From: Desulfitobacterium hafniense DCB-2
GTDB lineage: Bacteria; Bacillota; Desulfitobacteriia; Desulfitobacteriales; Desulfitobacteriaceae
Direction of reading: 5' to 3'
Assembly (NCBI RefSeq): GCF_000021925.1
Contig: NC_011830.1
Span: 2,070,501-2,134,500, forward strand
DNA length: 64,000 nucleotides
Position numbers and translations under genes: made by a program. This document shows, piece by piece, positions 42,530 through 51,563 of the stretch; the first letter of the stretch is position 1; the number at the start of each line of letters is the position of its first letter. The notes below the pieces were generated by a model. The model saw nothing but the letters and a program-made list of their open reading frames with translations. It had not been told where the DNA came from and searched no databases.

Positions 42530-43282
42530 ATGATGCTGTACACGGTTAAAGAAGTCGCCGGATTGGCGGGAGTTACGGTCAAAACACTCCATCACTATCA
42601 CAAAATAGGATTGCTCAAGCCCTGTGAGATCACGGATGCCGGCTATCGTCTCTATGGGGCGGAGGAATTGGAGCGTTTACAGCAGATCTTGTTCTACCGT
42701 GAGCTTGATTTTTCCCTCAGCGATATCCAAAAAGCCCTGGAGGACCAACCGGGCCGCTTGATGTGTCTGACCAAACAACAGGAACTGCTTATAGCGCGCA
42801 GGCAGAGACTGGATTGTTTGCTGAAGACCATTGGCGAGTCGATTGTTCTCACCAAGAAAGGAGAAATTATGGAAAAATCAGCAATGTTTCAGGGACTTAA
42901 CGCCGATGCCTGGAATACCGCTCTGGCGGAGCAAAGTCAATACCTTAAGGATCACTATGGGTATGAGCTGCCCAAAGTAGAGACTGAGCAAGCCCAGGAG
43001 ATGAACGATAGTGCCGCTGAAGCCAAGCAGTTTATGGATTTCCTGGCCGAGGCCCTGCGGGCCGGCTGGAAAGGGAATGATCCCAGGCTGCAAAAAAAGA
43101 TAGAGGAGCATTTGGCCTTTTTAAAGGACCATGGACATCCTGTCGATGCCCAGACCTTTGCCGCTCAAGCCAGATTCTTTTTGGAGGATGATTTTCATCG
43201 CGGTATGCTGGAAAGTCAGCAGCTGGGGCTTTGCTACTACCTCTGCATCGCCGCGGAAATGTATGCAGCTGCCAATCAGTAA
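42530..43282 (+). CDS. TipA-like MerR-family regulator with TipAS drug-binding domain
   Basis: 250 residues: a MerR winged helix (1-70: YTVKEVAGLAGVTVKTLHHYHKIGLLKP), a dimer helix, and a C-terminal TipAS-type domain (about 125-250: MFQGLNADAWNTALAEQSQYL ... ARFFLEDDFHRGMLE) that binds thiopeptides or other drugs in TipAL and relatives. The predicted 19-bp-spacer promoter suggests it activates its own transcription on ligand binding. Two adjacent start ATGs. Its position after MATE and ABC-F genes fits a drug-response cluster. Confidence 0.88.
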   Translation: MMLYTVKEVAGLAGVTVKTLHHYHKIGLLKPCEITDAGYRLYGAEELERLQQILFYRELDFSLSDIQKALEDQPGRLMCLTKQQELLIARRQRLDCLLKTIGESIVLTKKGEIMEKSAMFQGLNADAWNTALAEQSQYLKDHYGYELPKVETEQAQEMNDSAAEAKQFMDFLAEALRAGWKGNDPRLQKKIEEHLAFLKDHGHPVDAQTFAAQARFFLEDDFHRGMLESQQLGLCYYLCIAAEMYAAANQ

Positions 43283-43318
43283 TCAATAATCGTTAATCAG
43301 TAAAGGATTAGAATAATA

Positions 43319-43357
43319 GGGAAGACCTGCTCTTTTTGGAGGGCAGGTCTTCCTTTG
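43319..43357 (+). terminator. Bidirectional terminator between the MerR gene and helD
   Basis: GGAAGACCTGC (43320-43330) pairs with GCAGGTCTTCC (43343-43353), followed by TTTG on the plus strand. The genes on both sides converge. Confidence 0.78.
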
Positions 43358-43406
43358 TACACATGCCCTGTGGGCAGCGCCAAGTGCTTTACCTAAAAGC
43401 TTTGCT

Positions 43407-45653
43407 TTAGAGCAAGGGGCTGATATCCCCGGTGTAAAACAGGTTGAGCCGGTGCAGGGCTCTGGTGCAGGCGATATAGAGAAGATTTTTGTCATCTTCA
43501 CTGTCATAATGCTCTTGATCGGCATCGCAGATGAGTACAGCGTCAAACTCCAGGCCTTTTGATAAATAGACGGGGATGGCGAACACACCTTTCAACTCCA
43601 TCTCCACGTCGTTTCTGATCAACTGAAGAGGAACCTGCTCCTTCAGCCGCTCATACAGAGAGCCGGCGTCTTGCTCAGTTTTGCAGATTAACCCGATGGA
43701 TGGATATCCCTTTTCCCGGCAAGCGTTAATCTCCTTAATGATCAGCTGATCGAGACTCTCTTGATCGGGAGCGGTCAGGACGGCCGGAGGATCGCCTTTT
43801 CTGCTGAAGCTGTTGAGTTTAAAGCTTGGCTCGAGAAACCTGGTGCTGTACTCTAAGATCTCCTTGGTGCAGCGGAAGCTTTTATCCAAGGTTACCAGGG
43901 CTGAGTGCTGCTTATTGAATATTTGCCTTGCCCGGTCGTAAAGGGATAGATCTTCCTGCTTGCCGATGGTTTGCTTGATATCCCCTAAAATGGTATAGCG
44001 GGATTGGGGAAACAGAGCCTGAAAGATTTCAAAATGAAGAGGATCATAATCCTGAGCTTCGTCGATAACCACCTGCTTGATCCCTTGATAGCCGTTATAA
44101 CCTTTTGTCTTCAGGTGGAGAAAGGTTAAGGCCAGGGCGTCATCATAAGCCAGGACATCCCGGTTAAGATTGGCACAGGTAAAGTCAATAATCTCCTCTA
44201 TACAGTCGGGCAGCTCCAAGCCTTTGGCCAAACGATAAAAATAAGGTTTGTCACTGAAGAGCTTTTGATAAAGTTCGGCACAATCGAACTGGGTGAATTT
44301 CTCTATTTGCTTAAGCAAAGCGGTGCTTTCCAGAAGTGATAACCTGCGGGCCCTTTCTTCCACGGCAAACTCCTGCCCGGTCCGTTCCCCAATGAAGGTT
44401 TTCAGCTTTTCCAGACGATGTGCGCGCTGCTTGTGGACGGATTTTAAAATGGATTTCTCCAGGTGCTGCAGGGAATAGCTCAAGGGAGCAGGAGTCCGTT
44501 TCTGGTCTTTAAGGAGTTGTGCTTTTAAGAGTTGCCGGCTGGCCAGGCACTTCCCGTCATAATAGATATCGCTGAACCGGTTCCAGCGCTGGGGCAAGTC
44601 GGCAATAAAACGCTTTAAGATCTCAGTGAACTGGCTCGAAGCTTTAAAGGCCAGGCTGTTTTTCAGGAGCATTCTCTTTTGAGGGCTGTCTTGGGAGCGG
44701 CCGGGGGAGAGCAGGGATTCCAGAAATTGATTCCTGGTTTGGATGGTTTCCCGCTGCAGCACTTTGCGCAGTATTTCATCAACTACCAAAGAATGAACAT
44801 TGCTCTCTCCCAGTTCGGGCAGGACGTTGGCAATGTACTTTGCAAAGAGGGTATGGGGGGAGATAATGACGATGTCGTTGTTGGATAACTTAGTCGCGAG
44901 ACCCTGATACATCAGATAGGCGACGCGATGGAGGGCAACGGAGGTTTTGCCGCTGCCGGCAGCTCCCTGGACCATCAGCAATTCCATTTCCAGATCGCGG
45001 ATCACCCGATCCTGGTCTTGCTGGATGGTCTCGACGATGGTTTTCATGGTCGGGGAAGTATTCTGGGAAAGCAGCTTGCGCAGGAACTCATCCATGATTT
45101 GCCGATCTGCGTCAAAAAAATACTCCAGTTTCCCTTTATGGATCTCATATTGACGTTTTAAGCTGACCGTTCCGCTTATTCTGCCGCCGGGAGATTCATA
45201 GAAGGCTTCCCCTGTGCCGAAACGGTAAAAGACACTGGCGATGGGTGATCGCCAGTCATAGATAGTGATGTCATGGGTTTTGTCATCCTGGAGGGAAGAC
45301 CGCCCGATATAAATCTGCTCCGGGGATTCCTCGTCAGCGAACGTAAAATCCAGGCGGGCAAAGTAAGGTGAATCAAGCAACTTTTCCAGGATCAGGATCT
45401 TGTTGGCGTCCCGTTCATATTCGGAGACTTTTGCCGACACGGGATTGGCGTACTGGCTTAACTCCACAAGGGCGTGAAAATTATCCATGGACCAGAGGCC
45501 GGAGATGGAATGAGAGGTATCTTCCCGCATTTCCTGCTTGGCGGCAAGTATCTCAGCCTTATTATCCTCGCTCCTTAGTCTGGCTGCAGCCAATTGTTCC
45601 TCGACGATGGCTAGGGTTTGTTCCAGACGCCTGTTTTCCAATTCTTGTTCCAT
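43407..45653 (-). CDS. helD: HelD-like UvrD-family ATPase, RNA polymerase recycling factor
   Basis: 748 residues from ATG 45653 (GGAG 10 nt upstream); an in-frame TTG at 45668 is the alternative. The N-terminal coiled coil (first about 70 residues, Glu/Gln/Leu-rich) is the arm that enters the RNA polymerase channel. Next come a HelD-specific region (DWRSPIASVFYRF) and a split superfamily-1 motor with Walker A GAAGSGKTSVALHR, motif II VVIDEAQDYDP, and late motifs including LLYIACTRALHRLNLFYTGD. HelD releases stalled polymerase; some relatives (HelR) confer rifamycin tolerance. Located beside drug-response genes, but a housekeeping role is equally possible. Confidence 0.9.
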   Translation of the reverse strand: MEQELENRRLEQTLAIVEEQLAAARLRSEDNKAEILAAKQEMREDTSHSISGLWSMDNFHALVELSQYANPVSAKVSEYERDANKILILEKLLDSPYFARLDFTFADEESPEQIYIGRSSLQDDKTHDITIYDWRSPIASVFYRFGTGEAFYESPGGRISGTVSLKRQYEIHKGKLEYFFDADRQIMDEFLRKLLSQNTSPTMKTIVETIQQDQDRVIRDLEMELLMVQGAAGSGKTSVALHRVAYLMYQGLATKLSNNDIVIISPHTLFAKYIANVLPELGESNVHSLVVDEILRKVLQRETIQTRNQFLESLLSPGRSQDSPQKRMLLKNSLAFKASSQFTEILKRFIADLPQRWNRFSDIYYDGKCLASRQLLKAQLLKDQKRTPAPLSYSLQHLEKSILKSVHKQRAHRLEKLKTFIGERTGQEFAVEERARRLSLLESTALLKQIEKFTQFDCAELYQKLFSDKPYFYRLAKGLELPDCIEEIIDFTCANLNRDVLAYDDALALTFLHLKTKGYNGYQGIKQVVIDEAQDYDPLHFEIFQALFPQSRYTILGDIKQTIGKQEDLSLYDRARQIFNKQHSALVTLDKSFRCTKEILEYSTRFLEPSFKLNSFSRKGDPPAVLTAPDQESLDQLIIKEINACREKGYPSIGLICKTEQDAGSLYERLKEQVPLQLIRNDVEMELKGVFAIPVYLSKGLEFDAVLICDADQEHYDSEDDKNLLYIACTRALHRLNLFYTGDISPLL

Positions 45654-45668
45654 TTGAATTTTCTCCAA

Positions 45669-45973
45669 AGCCCAACCCCCTGTTCATGACATTTCTTCAC
45701 CTATGTTACACATAATGGCTGGGGATTATAAGAATGTTATTTGAAAAAATTTAATGGTATAATTAAATTAGGGGGAAAGCAATCGTCAAGCTGCCGCCCT
45801 TTTTTATTGCCAAAAACCGGCTTTGTTATTCGGCGCTCTCAAGGGTGACGGTTCTTGCCGTGATTCTTACTAAAAATGAAATTTTATCTTCCCGGAAGGA
45901 AATCCAAGGGAATAGGCTGAATATAGCAATCGGAAGAAATAAGCAAAGAACGGATTAAAGAAGAGGTAAAGCG
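45669..45973. promoter_or_regulatory. Divergent promoter region helD / AbrB-like gene
   Basis: A 305-bp gene-free stretch. TATAAT occurs on the plus strand at 45758-45763 and on the minus strand at 45730-45725, both with weak -35 boxes, so back-to-back promoters are plausible. The rest, 45790-45930, shows no gene or clear structure. Confidence 0.4.
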
Positions 45974-47080
45974 ATGTTGTTTTTATTGGATTTAGGCTTG
46001 ATGATTGGCCTGGCAGTTGCAGGCTATGGATTGTTTAGGAAGATTAATTTTCCGGCGCCTTCCATTATGGGACCGATGATGATCTTAGGAATATATCAGG
46101 TTTTAGGAGGAGGACTCCCTGAACTCTCCCTGACCATCGTTAATATCCTGCAGATCGTGATCGGTCTGTCTTTAGGGGCCAGAATCAATGATCAGAAGCT
46201 GGCCGATCTGGGTAAAGTGTTGCGGCCGTCTCTCGTTATCGCAGTTTGGACTTTGTTGTCAACCTTTGGCATGACCTTTATTATTCATCAATTCACACCC
46301 AATATGGCCACGGCTCTTTTTGCGGCTGCCCCCGGCGGAATCTCGGAAATGACAGTGCTGGCCTTAGTTTACGACGCCGCGGTGCCCATTGTGTCCACTT
46401 ATCAATTTGTACGTTTAGTGGTCATTATCAGTGTGGTGCCTTTAATCGCCCGTTGGCTGCAGGGAAGACAGAAAAGCAAAGACCTCGCGGTTGATCAAGA
46501 GCCTGCCGGAGCTGTTCTGGGGGGAGCGGACTTGGAAGATTCCCAGGGGCCGGAGTCAAAAACTGCTCAGGAGCAGCCGGTATCCGCGTTAACCACCTGG
46601 CAAATCCTTCCCCTTTACCTGATAGGCACTTTGGGAGGATTGCTTCTGCTGGCTTTGAACTTTCCCGGGGGTGGAGTCATCGGAGCTATGGCTGCCTTGG
46701 CCATAACCAATGTACTGTTTAAAAAGCAGTATAAATTCCCCAATAGTGTGATGCAAATCGCCTTGCTGGGAATTGGAATGAGTATCGGGTTGGAGTTTTC
46801 GCCGGAGATAGTCCGGACGATTCGGGAGATGCTCCTGCCGATTGTCGGGTTCTCTCTCCTGATTGTGCTCAGCAATCTTGCTGTGGGCTGGTATATCCGT
46901 CACCTGACCCATTGGGATATGATCACCTGTCTGTTGAGTTCGGCGCCCGGCGGCCTGAATCAAATGCTTGTGGTTGCCGAAGAGATGAAGGCCGATTCTC
47001 TGACCATCAGTATACTGCAATTGGTGCGCCTGCTGATTATCATCATCTGCATCCCGTTGCTGGCCCCTTTTTTCGTCTGA
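45974..47080 (+). CDS. AbrB-family (ammonia monooxygenase-like) membrane protein
   Basis: 368 residues with about ten helices in two repeats. Each repeat holds the family motif SAAPGG.(S/N).M (AAAPGGISEMTVLALVYDA near residue 120; SSAPGGLNQMLVVAEEMKAD near 325). The hydrophilic loop between repeats (about 160-205) is Glu/Gln-rich. Family members are integral membrane proteins of unknown transport function, despite the historic names. They often sit with tricarboxylate-type transporters and organic-acid catabolism, as here. Confidence 0.82.
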   Translation: MLFLLDLGLMIGLAVAGYGLFRKINFPAPSIMGPMMILGIYQVLGGGLPELSLTIVNILQIVIGLSLGARINDQKLADLGKVLRPSLVIAVWTLLSTFGMTFIIHQFTPNMATALFAAAPGGISEMTVLALVYDAAVPIVSTYQFVRLVVIISVVPLIARWLQGRQKSKDLAVDQEPAGAVLGGADLEDSQGPESKTAQEQPVSALTTWQILPLYLIGTLGGLLLLALNFPGGGVIGAMAALAITNVLFKKQYKFPNSVMQIALLGIGMSIGLEFSPEIVRTIREMLLPIVGFSLLIVLSNLAVGWYIRHLTHWDMITCLLSSAPGGLNQMLVVAEEMKADSLTISILQLVRLLIIIICIPLLAPFFV

Positions 47081-47183
47081 ACATCATAAGATAATTAATT
47101 TATTGAGAAAAAAGGTTTCTGAATGTTAAAATGGATTTGACTGTTCGGACAATAGATGATCGGTGTCGGAAGGAGTGGCAGTA

Positions 47184-48233
47184 TTGCAACACAGCAGCAG
47201 ATATGAAGTCAATACCCTGAGAAGGTTTATGGAGCAAGCCTTTACCGCCTGCGGGGTATCAGAAGCCGATGGGCAAATTGTAGTAGATAACCTGCTCTAC
47301 GCGGAACTGCGGGGAATCAAGAGCCATGGTGTAAGCCGTTTTCCTGTGTATTTGCGACGCATCCAAATGGGCGCGGTTAACCCTCAGCCTCAAATAAGCA
47401 TGGAGCAGAGGACTCCGGTACTTCTTAAAGTGGATGGGGATAACGGCTTGGGTTCCGTGGTTATGGTGCATGCTCTGAACCGGGGTATGGAGCTGGCTGA
47501 GCAGTTGGGAATCTGTGCCGTCGGGATCAAAGGGAGCAACCATTGCGGAGCTTCCGGCTACTATTGTGAGCTTGCCGCGGAGCAAGGCCTGGTCTCCATC
47601 GTTCTAACGGACGGTCCTCCGGCTACTCCGCCTTGGGGAGGCCGGAAGGCTTATTTCGGAACGAATCCAATGGCCTTTGGCCTGCCGCGGGCACAAAAAC
47701 CTCATATCATAGTGGATTTGGCTACTTCATTGGCGGCCCGGGGGAAAGTCATCCGGGCGGCGGCTCAGGGAGAGAAAATTCCCGAAGGGTGGGCTCTTGA
47801 TAGGGAAGGCCTGCCTACGACAGATCCCCAGGCTGCCTTGGCCGGGGTTTTACTGCCTATGGCAGGTGCCAAAGGCTATGCCTTGAGCCTGGTTGTGGAG
47901 CATTTGGCCGGCGTTCTGGTGGGAGCCGGTTTCGGCAAAGATGTGGCATGGCAATACAGTGAGGGGAACAAACCCGCCAATGTAGGCCATTTTATTATTT
48001 TAGTCAAGGCTGATGCTTTTATGGAGATGGCAGACTATCACAAGCGCACGGAACAGTTTGTTGAAGAGATTAAAAAGATTCCCTTAGCTCCTGGCACGAA
48101 AGAAATCAAACTGCCTGGGGAACGTTCCTGGGAACAACAGCAAAATACAGAGGCCCAAGGGATTATCCTTGACGCTGACTTGCAGGCAGCCCTGCAAACC
48201 ATTGCTCAGGAGTTAACTATTAATTTAGGTTAG
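47184..48233 (+). CDS. Ldh_2-family malate/lactate/ureidoglycolate-type dehydrogenase
   Basis: About 349 residues from a TTG at 47184 placed 9 nt after AAGGAG; a GTG at 47163 is in frame but lies on the wrong side of that site. Family motifs: SHGVSRFPVYL, GLGSVVMVHA, GSNHCGASGYY, PPWGGRKAYFGTNPMAFGLPR and GAKGYALSLVVEHLAG. It is an NAD(P)-dependent oxidoreductase of 2-hydroxy acids. Transcribed toward the sigma-54 activator gene, 51 nt ahead of it, so possibly one transcript. Probable role: oxidation or reduction of a hydroxy-acid intermediate of the downstream pathway. Confidence 0.87.
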   Translation: MQHSSRYEVNTLRRFMEQAFTACGVSEADGQIVVDNLLYAELRGIKSHGVSRFPVYLRRIQMGAVNPQPQISMEQRTPVLLKVDGDNGLGSVVMVHALNRGMELAEQLGICAVGIKGSNHCGASGYYCELAAEQGLVSIVLTDGPPATPPWGGRKAYFGTNPMAFGLPRAQKPHIIVDLATSLAARGKVIRAAAQGEKIPEGWALDREGLPTTDPQAALAGVLLPMAGAKGYALSLVVEHLAGVLVGAGFGKDVAWQYSEGNKPANVGHFIILVKADAFMEMADYHKRTEQFVEEIKKIPLAPGTKEIKLPGERSWEQQQNTEAQGIILDADLQAALQTIAQELTINLG

Positions 48234-48284
48234 CATGCATTTGGAATCAGCCACATTGCCTTTCTGCCGTATGGAGGATTGCTT

Positions 48285-50171
48285 ATGATCAGAATTGTCT
48301 ATACTATGACACTTGGCCATAATCGGGATATTATCAATCAATTGATCCATGCCAAAGAGTCAAAGGATGTCTCTGTGGAAGTGCTGGAAACGGCCAGCCC
48401 TCAGGCGTTAATGGAGTATGATCTGGAAAACACCATTGTCATTGCCCGCGGCATCTATTACTTGACCCTCAGTAAAAGCTTTAAGCATGCCCGGGTGATT
48501 GAGCTGGCCGTCACCGGGTATGATATTCTGCGGGGAATTGTGGAGTGTAAAAACAACTATCAGGCTCAAAAAATTGCCATCATCCTATCGGAAACCATTC
48601 AGGTCGAGAAGAGCTTCATTGAGGACATTTTGGATGTACAGCTGACGGTTTTCCCGGTCAAAGACTATGACCATGTGGATGAAGTCTTTAACTATGTAAA
48701 GGGCCTGGGATTTGATGCCGTCCTGGGCGGGTTTACGGTTTTTCGCATGGCCCAGAAAGAGCGAATCAATTCTGTAGCCATTACCATGGGATATGAGGCC
48801 AACTATTTAGCGATTACCGAAGCCTTTAGTGTGGCCAAAGCCATTATTAAAGAGCGCAGGAAAAATGAGCTTTTCCGAATTATTCTGGAAAATACGGATG
48901 GAGCTGTCCTCGCTTACGATAATCAAGGATTGGTTATGGCCTATAACCAAGGGATCTATGATATTTTGGATCTCCCCGCCAATGAGATCCTTACGGGGAA
49001 AGAGCTCTCTGTTTTTTTGCCCCAATTTAAGGAAGCCCAACTCACTGAAGAAAGTTTCTCCGCCAATGAAATCATTACTATCAACAACCGCAAGGTCGTG
49101 ATCAACAAAAGAAGTATTATCATTGAACACAATAACCTGGGCACGGTCTTAATGCTGCAAAATGTGGACGCGTTGCAAAAAACAGAGATCGATGTGCGCC
49201 AGAAATTAAACAAGAAAGGGTTAGCGGCCAAGTACACCTTTGATGCGATCATCGGTCAGAGTGAGGTGGTCCAGAAAATCATCCGCGTAGCCCAAAAATA
49301 TGCTGTTGCCAACTCCAATGTGCTGATTATCGGCGAAACTGGGACAGGGAAAAAGCTTTTTGCGCAAAGTATTCATAACCACAGCATGCGGCAAAACCAG
49401 CCCTTTGTGGCCATCAATTGCGCAGCTCTCCCCGAGCAGCTGCTGGAAAGCGAACTTTTTGGCTATGTGGCAGGAGCTTTTACCGGAGCTGCCAAAGGAG
49501 GGAAGGTGGGCCTTTTTGAATTGGCCCATAAAGGGACCCTCTTTCTGGATGAAATTGCCGAAATGCCCATGGGTTTGCAGGCGAAACTCCTGCGTGTCCT
49601 CCAGGAACGGGAAATCCGTAAGCTGGGAGATGATAAGATTATCCCCATCGATGTACGGATTATCGCCGCTACCAACGAGGATTTGCGCTTAAAAGTGCAA
49701 GAAGGTAAATTCCGCCAGGACCTTCTCTACCGTATCGATGTGTTGAGTTTAAGCATTCCACCCTTGCGGGAGCGCCGCGAAGACATTAAGGCCATTGCTA
49801 AAACCTTTTTGGCTGAATTTTCCCAAAACCGTCAGCAGTCCATCCGCTTAAGTCAGGAAGGGCTCATGGAACTGATGCGCTATGACTGGCCGGGCAATAT
49901 CCGGGAAATGCGCAATGTCTGTGAACGGCTATCCGTGCTCTCTGAGAACAAAACCAGCGGAGTTCACGAAGTAAAAGAAGTATTGAATATAAAAAAAGAG
50001 CCCCCTTTGAATCTGATCACTCAGACCGCGGCCATGCAAAATTCGTCTCATCAGGAAAGACCGAACAAAATGACCCAGCAGCAAATGGCAGAAATGCTGG
50101 GAATCAGCCGCACGACATTATGGCGCAGAAAACAAAGACAGGAAATGAAGGCCGATGGGGAAAATCTTTAA
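48285..50171 (+). CDS. PrpR-type sigma-54-dependent activator
   Basis: 628 residues from ATG 48285 (GGAGG 6 nt upstream). A PrpR_N-like sensory domain (about 10-190), a PAS-like domain (200-300: VLAYDNQGLVMAYNQGIYDIL), then an AAA+ domain with Walker A GETGTGKK (about 350), the sigma-54 contact loop GAFTGA (about 397), Walker B GTLFLDEIAEM, and a C-terminal Fis-type HTH (MTQQQMAEMLGISRTTLWRRKQR). It must act on a -24/-12 promoter. An excellent one lies 300 bp downstream of its stop, with a phased repeat array between, so this is the operon activator, probably responding to a pathway metabolite. Confidence 0.94.
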   Translation: MIRIVYTMTLGHNRDIINQLIHAKESKDVSVEVLETASPQALMEYDLENTIVIARGIYYLTLSKSFKHARVIELAVTGYDILRGIVECKNNYQAQKIAIILSETIQVEKSFIEDILDVQLTVFPVKDYDHVDEVFNYVKGLGFDAVLGGFTVFRMAQKERINSVAITMGYEANYLAITEAFSVAKAIIKERRKNELFRIILENTDGAVLAYDNQGLVMAYNQGIYDILDLPANEILTGKELSVFLPQFKEAQLTEESFSANEIITINNRKVVINKRSIIIEHNNLGTVLMLQNVDALQKTEIDVRQKLNKKGLAAKYTFDAIIGQSEVVQKIIRVAQKYAVANSNVLIIGETGTGKKLFAQSIHNHSMRQNQPFVAINCAALPEQLLESELFGYVAGAFTGAAKGGKVGLFELAHKGTLFLDEIAEMPMGLQAKLLRVLQEREIRKLGDDKIIPIDVRIIAATNEDLRLKVQEGKFRQDLLYRIDVLSLSIPPLRERREDIKAIAKTFLAEFSQNRQQSIRLSQEGLMELMRYDWPGNIREMRNVCERLSVLSENKTSGVHEVKEVLNIKKEPPLNLITQTAAMQNSSHQERPNKMTQQQMAEMLGISRTTLWRRKQRQEMKADGENL

Positions 50172-50233
50172 GACCATACATGCCGTCGTTTGCGGAAGTA
50201 TGGTTATTTTTTTGTGCAATATAACCGGGCAGC

Positions 50234-50290
50234 TGAAACGATGAAACAAATGCAACAAAGTGCAACAAAATGAAGCGTTTTGATGTTTCA
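50234..50290 (+). promoter_or_regulatory. Phased upstream activator array (TGNANC repeats)
   Basis: Five half-sites start at 50234 (TGAAAC), 50242 (TGAAAC), 50251 (TGCAAC), 50261 (TGCAAC) and 50271 (TGAAGC), spaced 8-10 bp and so on roughly one helix face. An inverted TGTTTCA follows at 50284-50290. The array lies about 190-240 bp ahead of the -24/-12 promoter, a normal distance for enhancer binding. Confidence 0.68.
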
Positions 50291-50474
50291 AGAAAACTGG
50301 CTATTTTCTAAAAAATGTCCAAGTTATTGGAAAATTTAAAACCCATTGATAATTTAACCAAGGAATTCAGAACTGGTCCAAAGAGTGAGATAAGTCTAAA
50401 ACTTCAGGCAGCAGGCGGGAAAGGCGAGAATCGGGCATTTGAAAATAAAAAGTTTTCCAACACTTCTCCATAGT

Positions 50475-50490
50475 TGGCATGGATATTGCA
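50475..50490 (+). promoter_or_regulatory. Sigma-54 (-24/-12) promoter of the catabolic operon
   Basis: TGGCAT-N5-TTGCA with exactly 10 nt between the GG and GC pairs, matching consensus TGGCAC-N5-TTGCA. About 42 bp ahead of the first gene. The remaining spacer 50291-50474 shows no gene. Confidence 0.88.
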
Positions 50491-50531
50491 TTTTTAATCA
50501 GTCAGGATTAAGACGTGGGAGGGAATCTTGA

Positions 50532-51560
50532 TTGATAAGCAAAGGATACAAACCAGTCATTGGCGTTACTATGGGAGACCCTGCGGGAGTAGGGCCGGAA
50601 ATTGTCGCCAAAGCCGCTGCCCAAGGAATCTTAGCTAAGGATGCTCATCCCATTATTGTTGGGGATCAACGTTTATTCAAGCGCGGTATGGAAATTGCCA
50701 AGGTGAGGGTTGATTTTCAAGTGGCCGCCACCCTGGAGGAAGCCTTAACCATGGACGGGATCGTTGTTTTAGATACCCGGAAGTTTGATGCTGCGGATTT
50801 GGTGATGGGAGAATTAAGGGAGGAATGCGGACGGGATGCCGCCACCAACATTCAAACCTGTGTGCAGTATTGCCGGCAGGGCTTGATGGACGGAATTTGC
50901 TTTGCACCCAACAACAAAGCGGCCATGAAAAAAGCGGGGTTTGTTCTGCATGGGGCCATCGATTTGCTGGCGGGATTTTTCCAATTCACAGGCAACCGAG
51001 GGGAATTGAATGTATTGGATGATGTCTGGACAGCCCGGGTCACCAGCCATATCCCTGTTAAAGACATCAGTGCCCGGCTCACTGAAGAGGGAATCCTTAA
51101 CTCCATCCATCTGGTCAATGACACTCTGAAACGGGCCGGTATTGCCAAGCCCCGCATTGCCGTAGCCGCCTTGAATCCCCATGGAGGGGAAGGGGGCACC
51201 TGCGGGAGGGAAGAGGTTGAGGTCATAGCTCCCACAGTGGAAAAAGCCAAAGCCATGGGGATTGAGACAGACGGTCCTTTCCCGGCGGACACTCTGTTTA
51301 TTAAGCTCTTCAACAGGGAATACGATGCGGCAGTGACCATGTTCCATGATCAGGGCCAGATTGCGATGAAGCTTAAAGGATTTGACCAGGGGGTTACGGT
51401 CATGGCCGGCTTGCCCAATCCGGTGACCACCTGTTCCCATGGCTCAGCCTTCGATATTGCCGGTAAGGGAATTGCCAATCCCGGAGCATGGGGGAATTCC
51501 TATGGGCTTGTGGTCAAAATGGCTGCAGTGGATAAGCTGGCAAGGGTTAAGGAGGGCTGA
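50532..51560 (+). CDS. PdxA-family NAD-dependent dehydrogenase (catabolic paralog)
   Basis: 342 residues. Motifs: GVTMGDPAGVGPEIVAKA, NPHGGEGGTCGREE and MFHDQGQIAMK, the metal and substrate site of 4-hydroxythreonine-4-phosphate dehydrogenase relatives. First gene after the sigma-54 promoter, followed 3 nt later by a dehydrogenase. Catabolic PdxA homologs act on phosphorylated four-carbon sugar acids (PdxA2) or on aromatic dihydrodiols (TphB). No partner kinase of the DUF1537 type is in the operon, so the substrate is open. The start is a TTG at 50532 after GGGAGGG. Confidence 0.88.
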   Translation: MISKGYKPVIGVTMGDPAGVGPEIVAKAAAQGILAKDAHPIIVGDQRLFKRGMEIAKVRVDFQVAATLEEALTMDGIVVLDTRKFDAADLVMGELREECGRDAATNIQTCVQYCRQGLMDGICFAPNNKAAMKKAGFVLHGAIDLLAGFFQFTGNRGELNVLDDVWTARVTSHIPVKDISARLTEEGILNSIHLVNDTLKRAGIAKPRIAVAALNPHGGEGGTCGREEVEVIAPTVEKAKAMGIETDGPFPADTLFIKLFNREYDAAVTMFHDQGQIAMKLKGFDQGVTVMAGLPNPVTTCSHGSAFDIAGKGIANPGAWGNSYGLVVKMAAVDKLARVKEG

Positions 51561-51563
51561 TCT

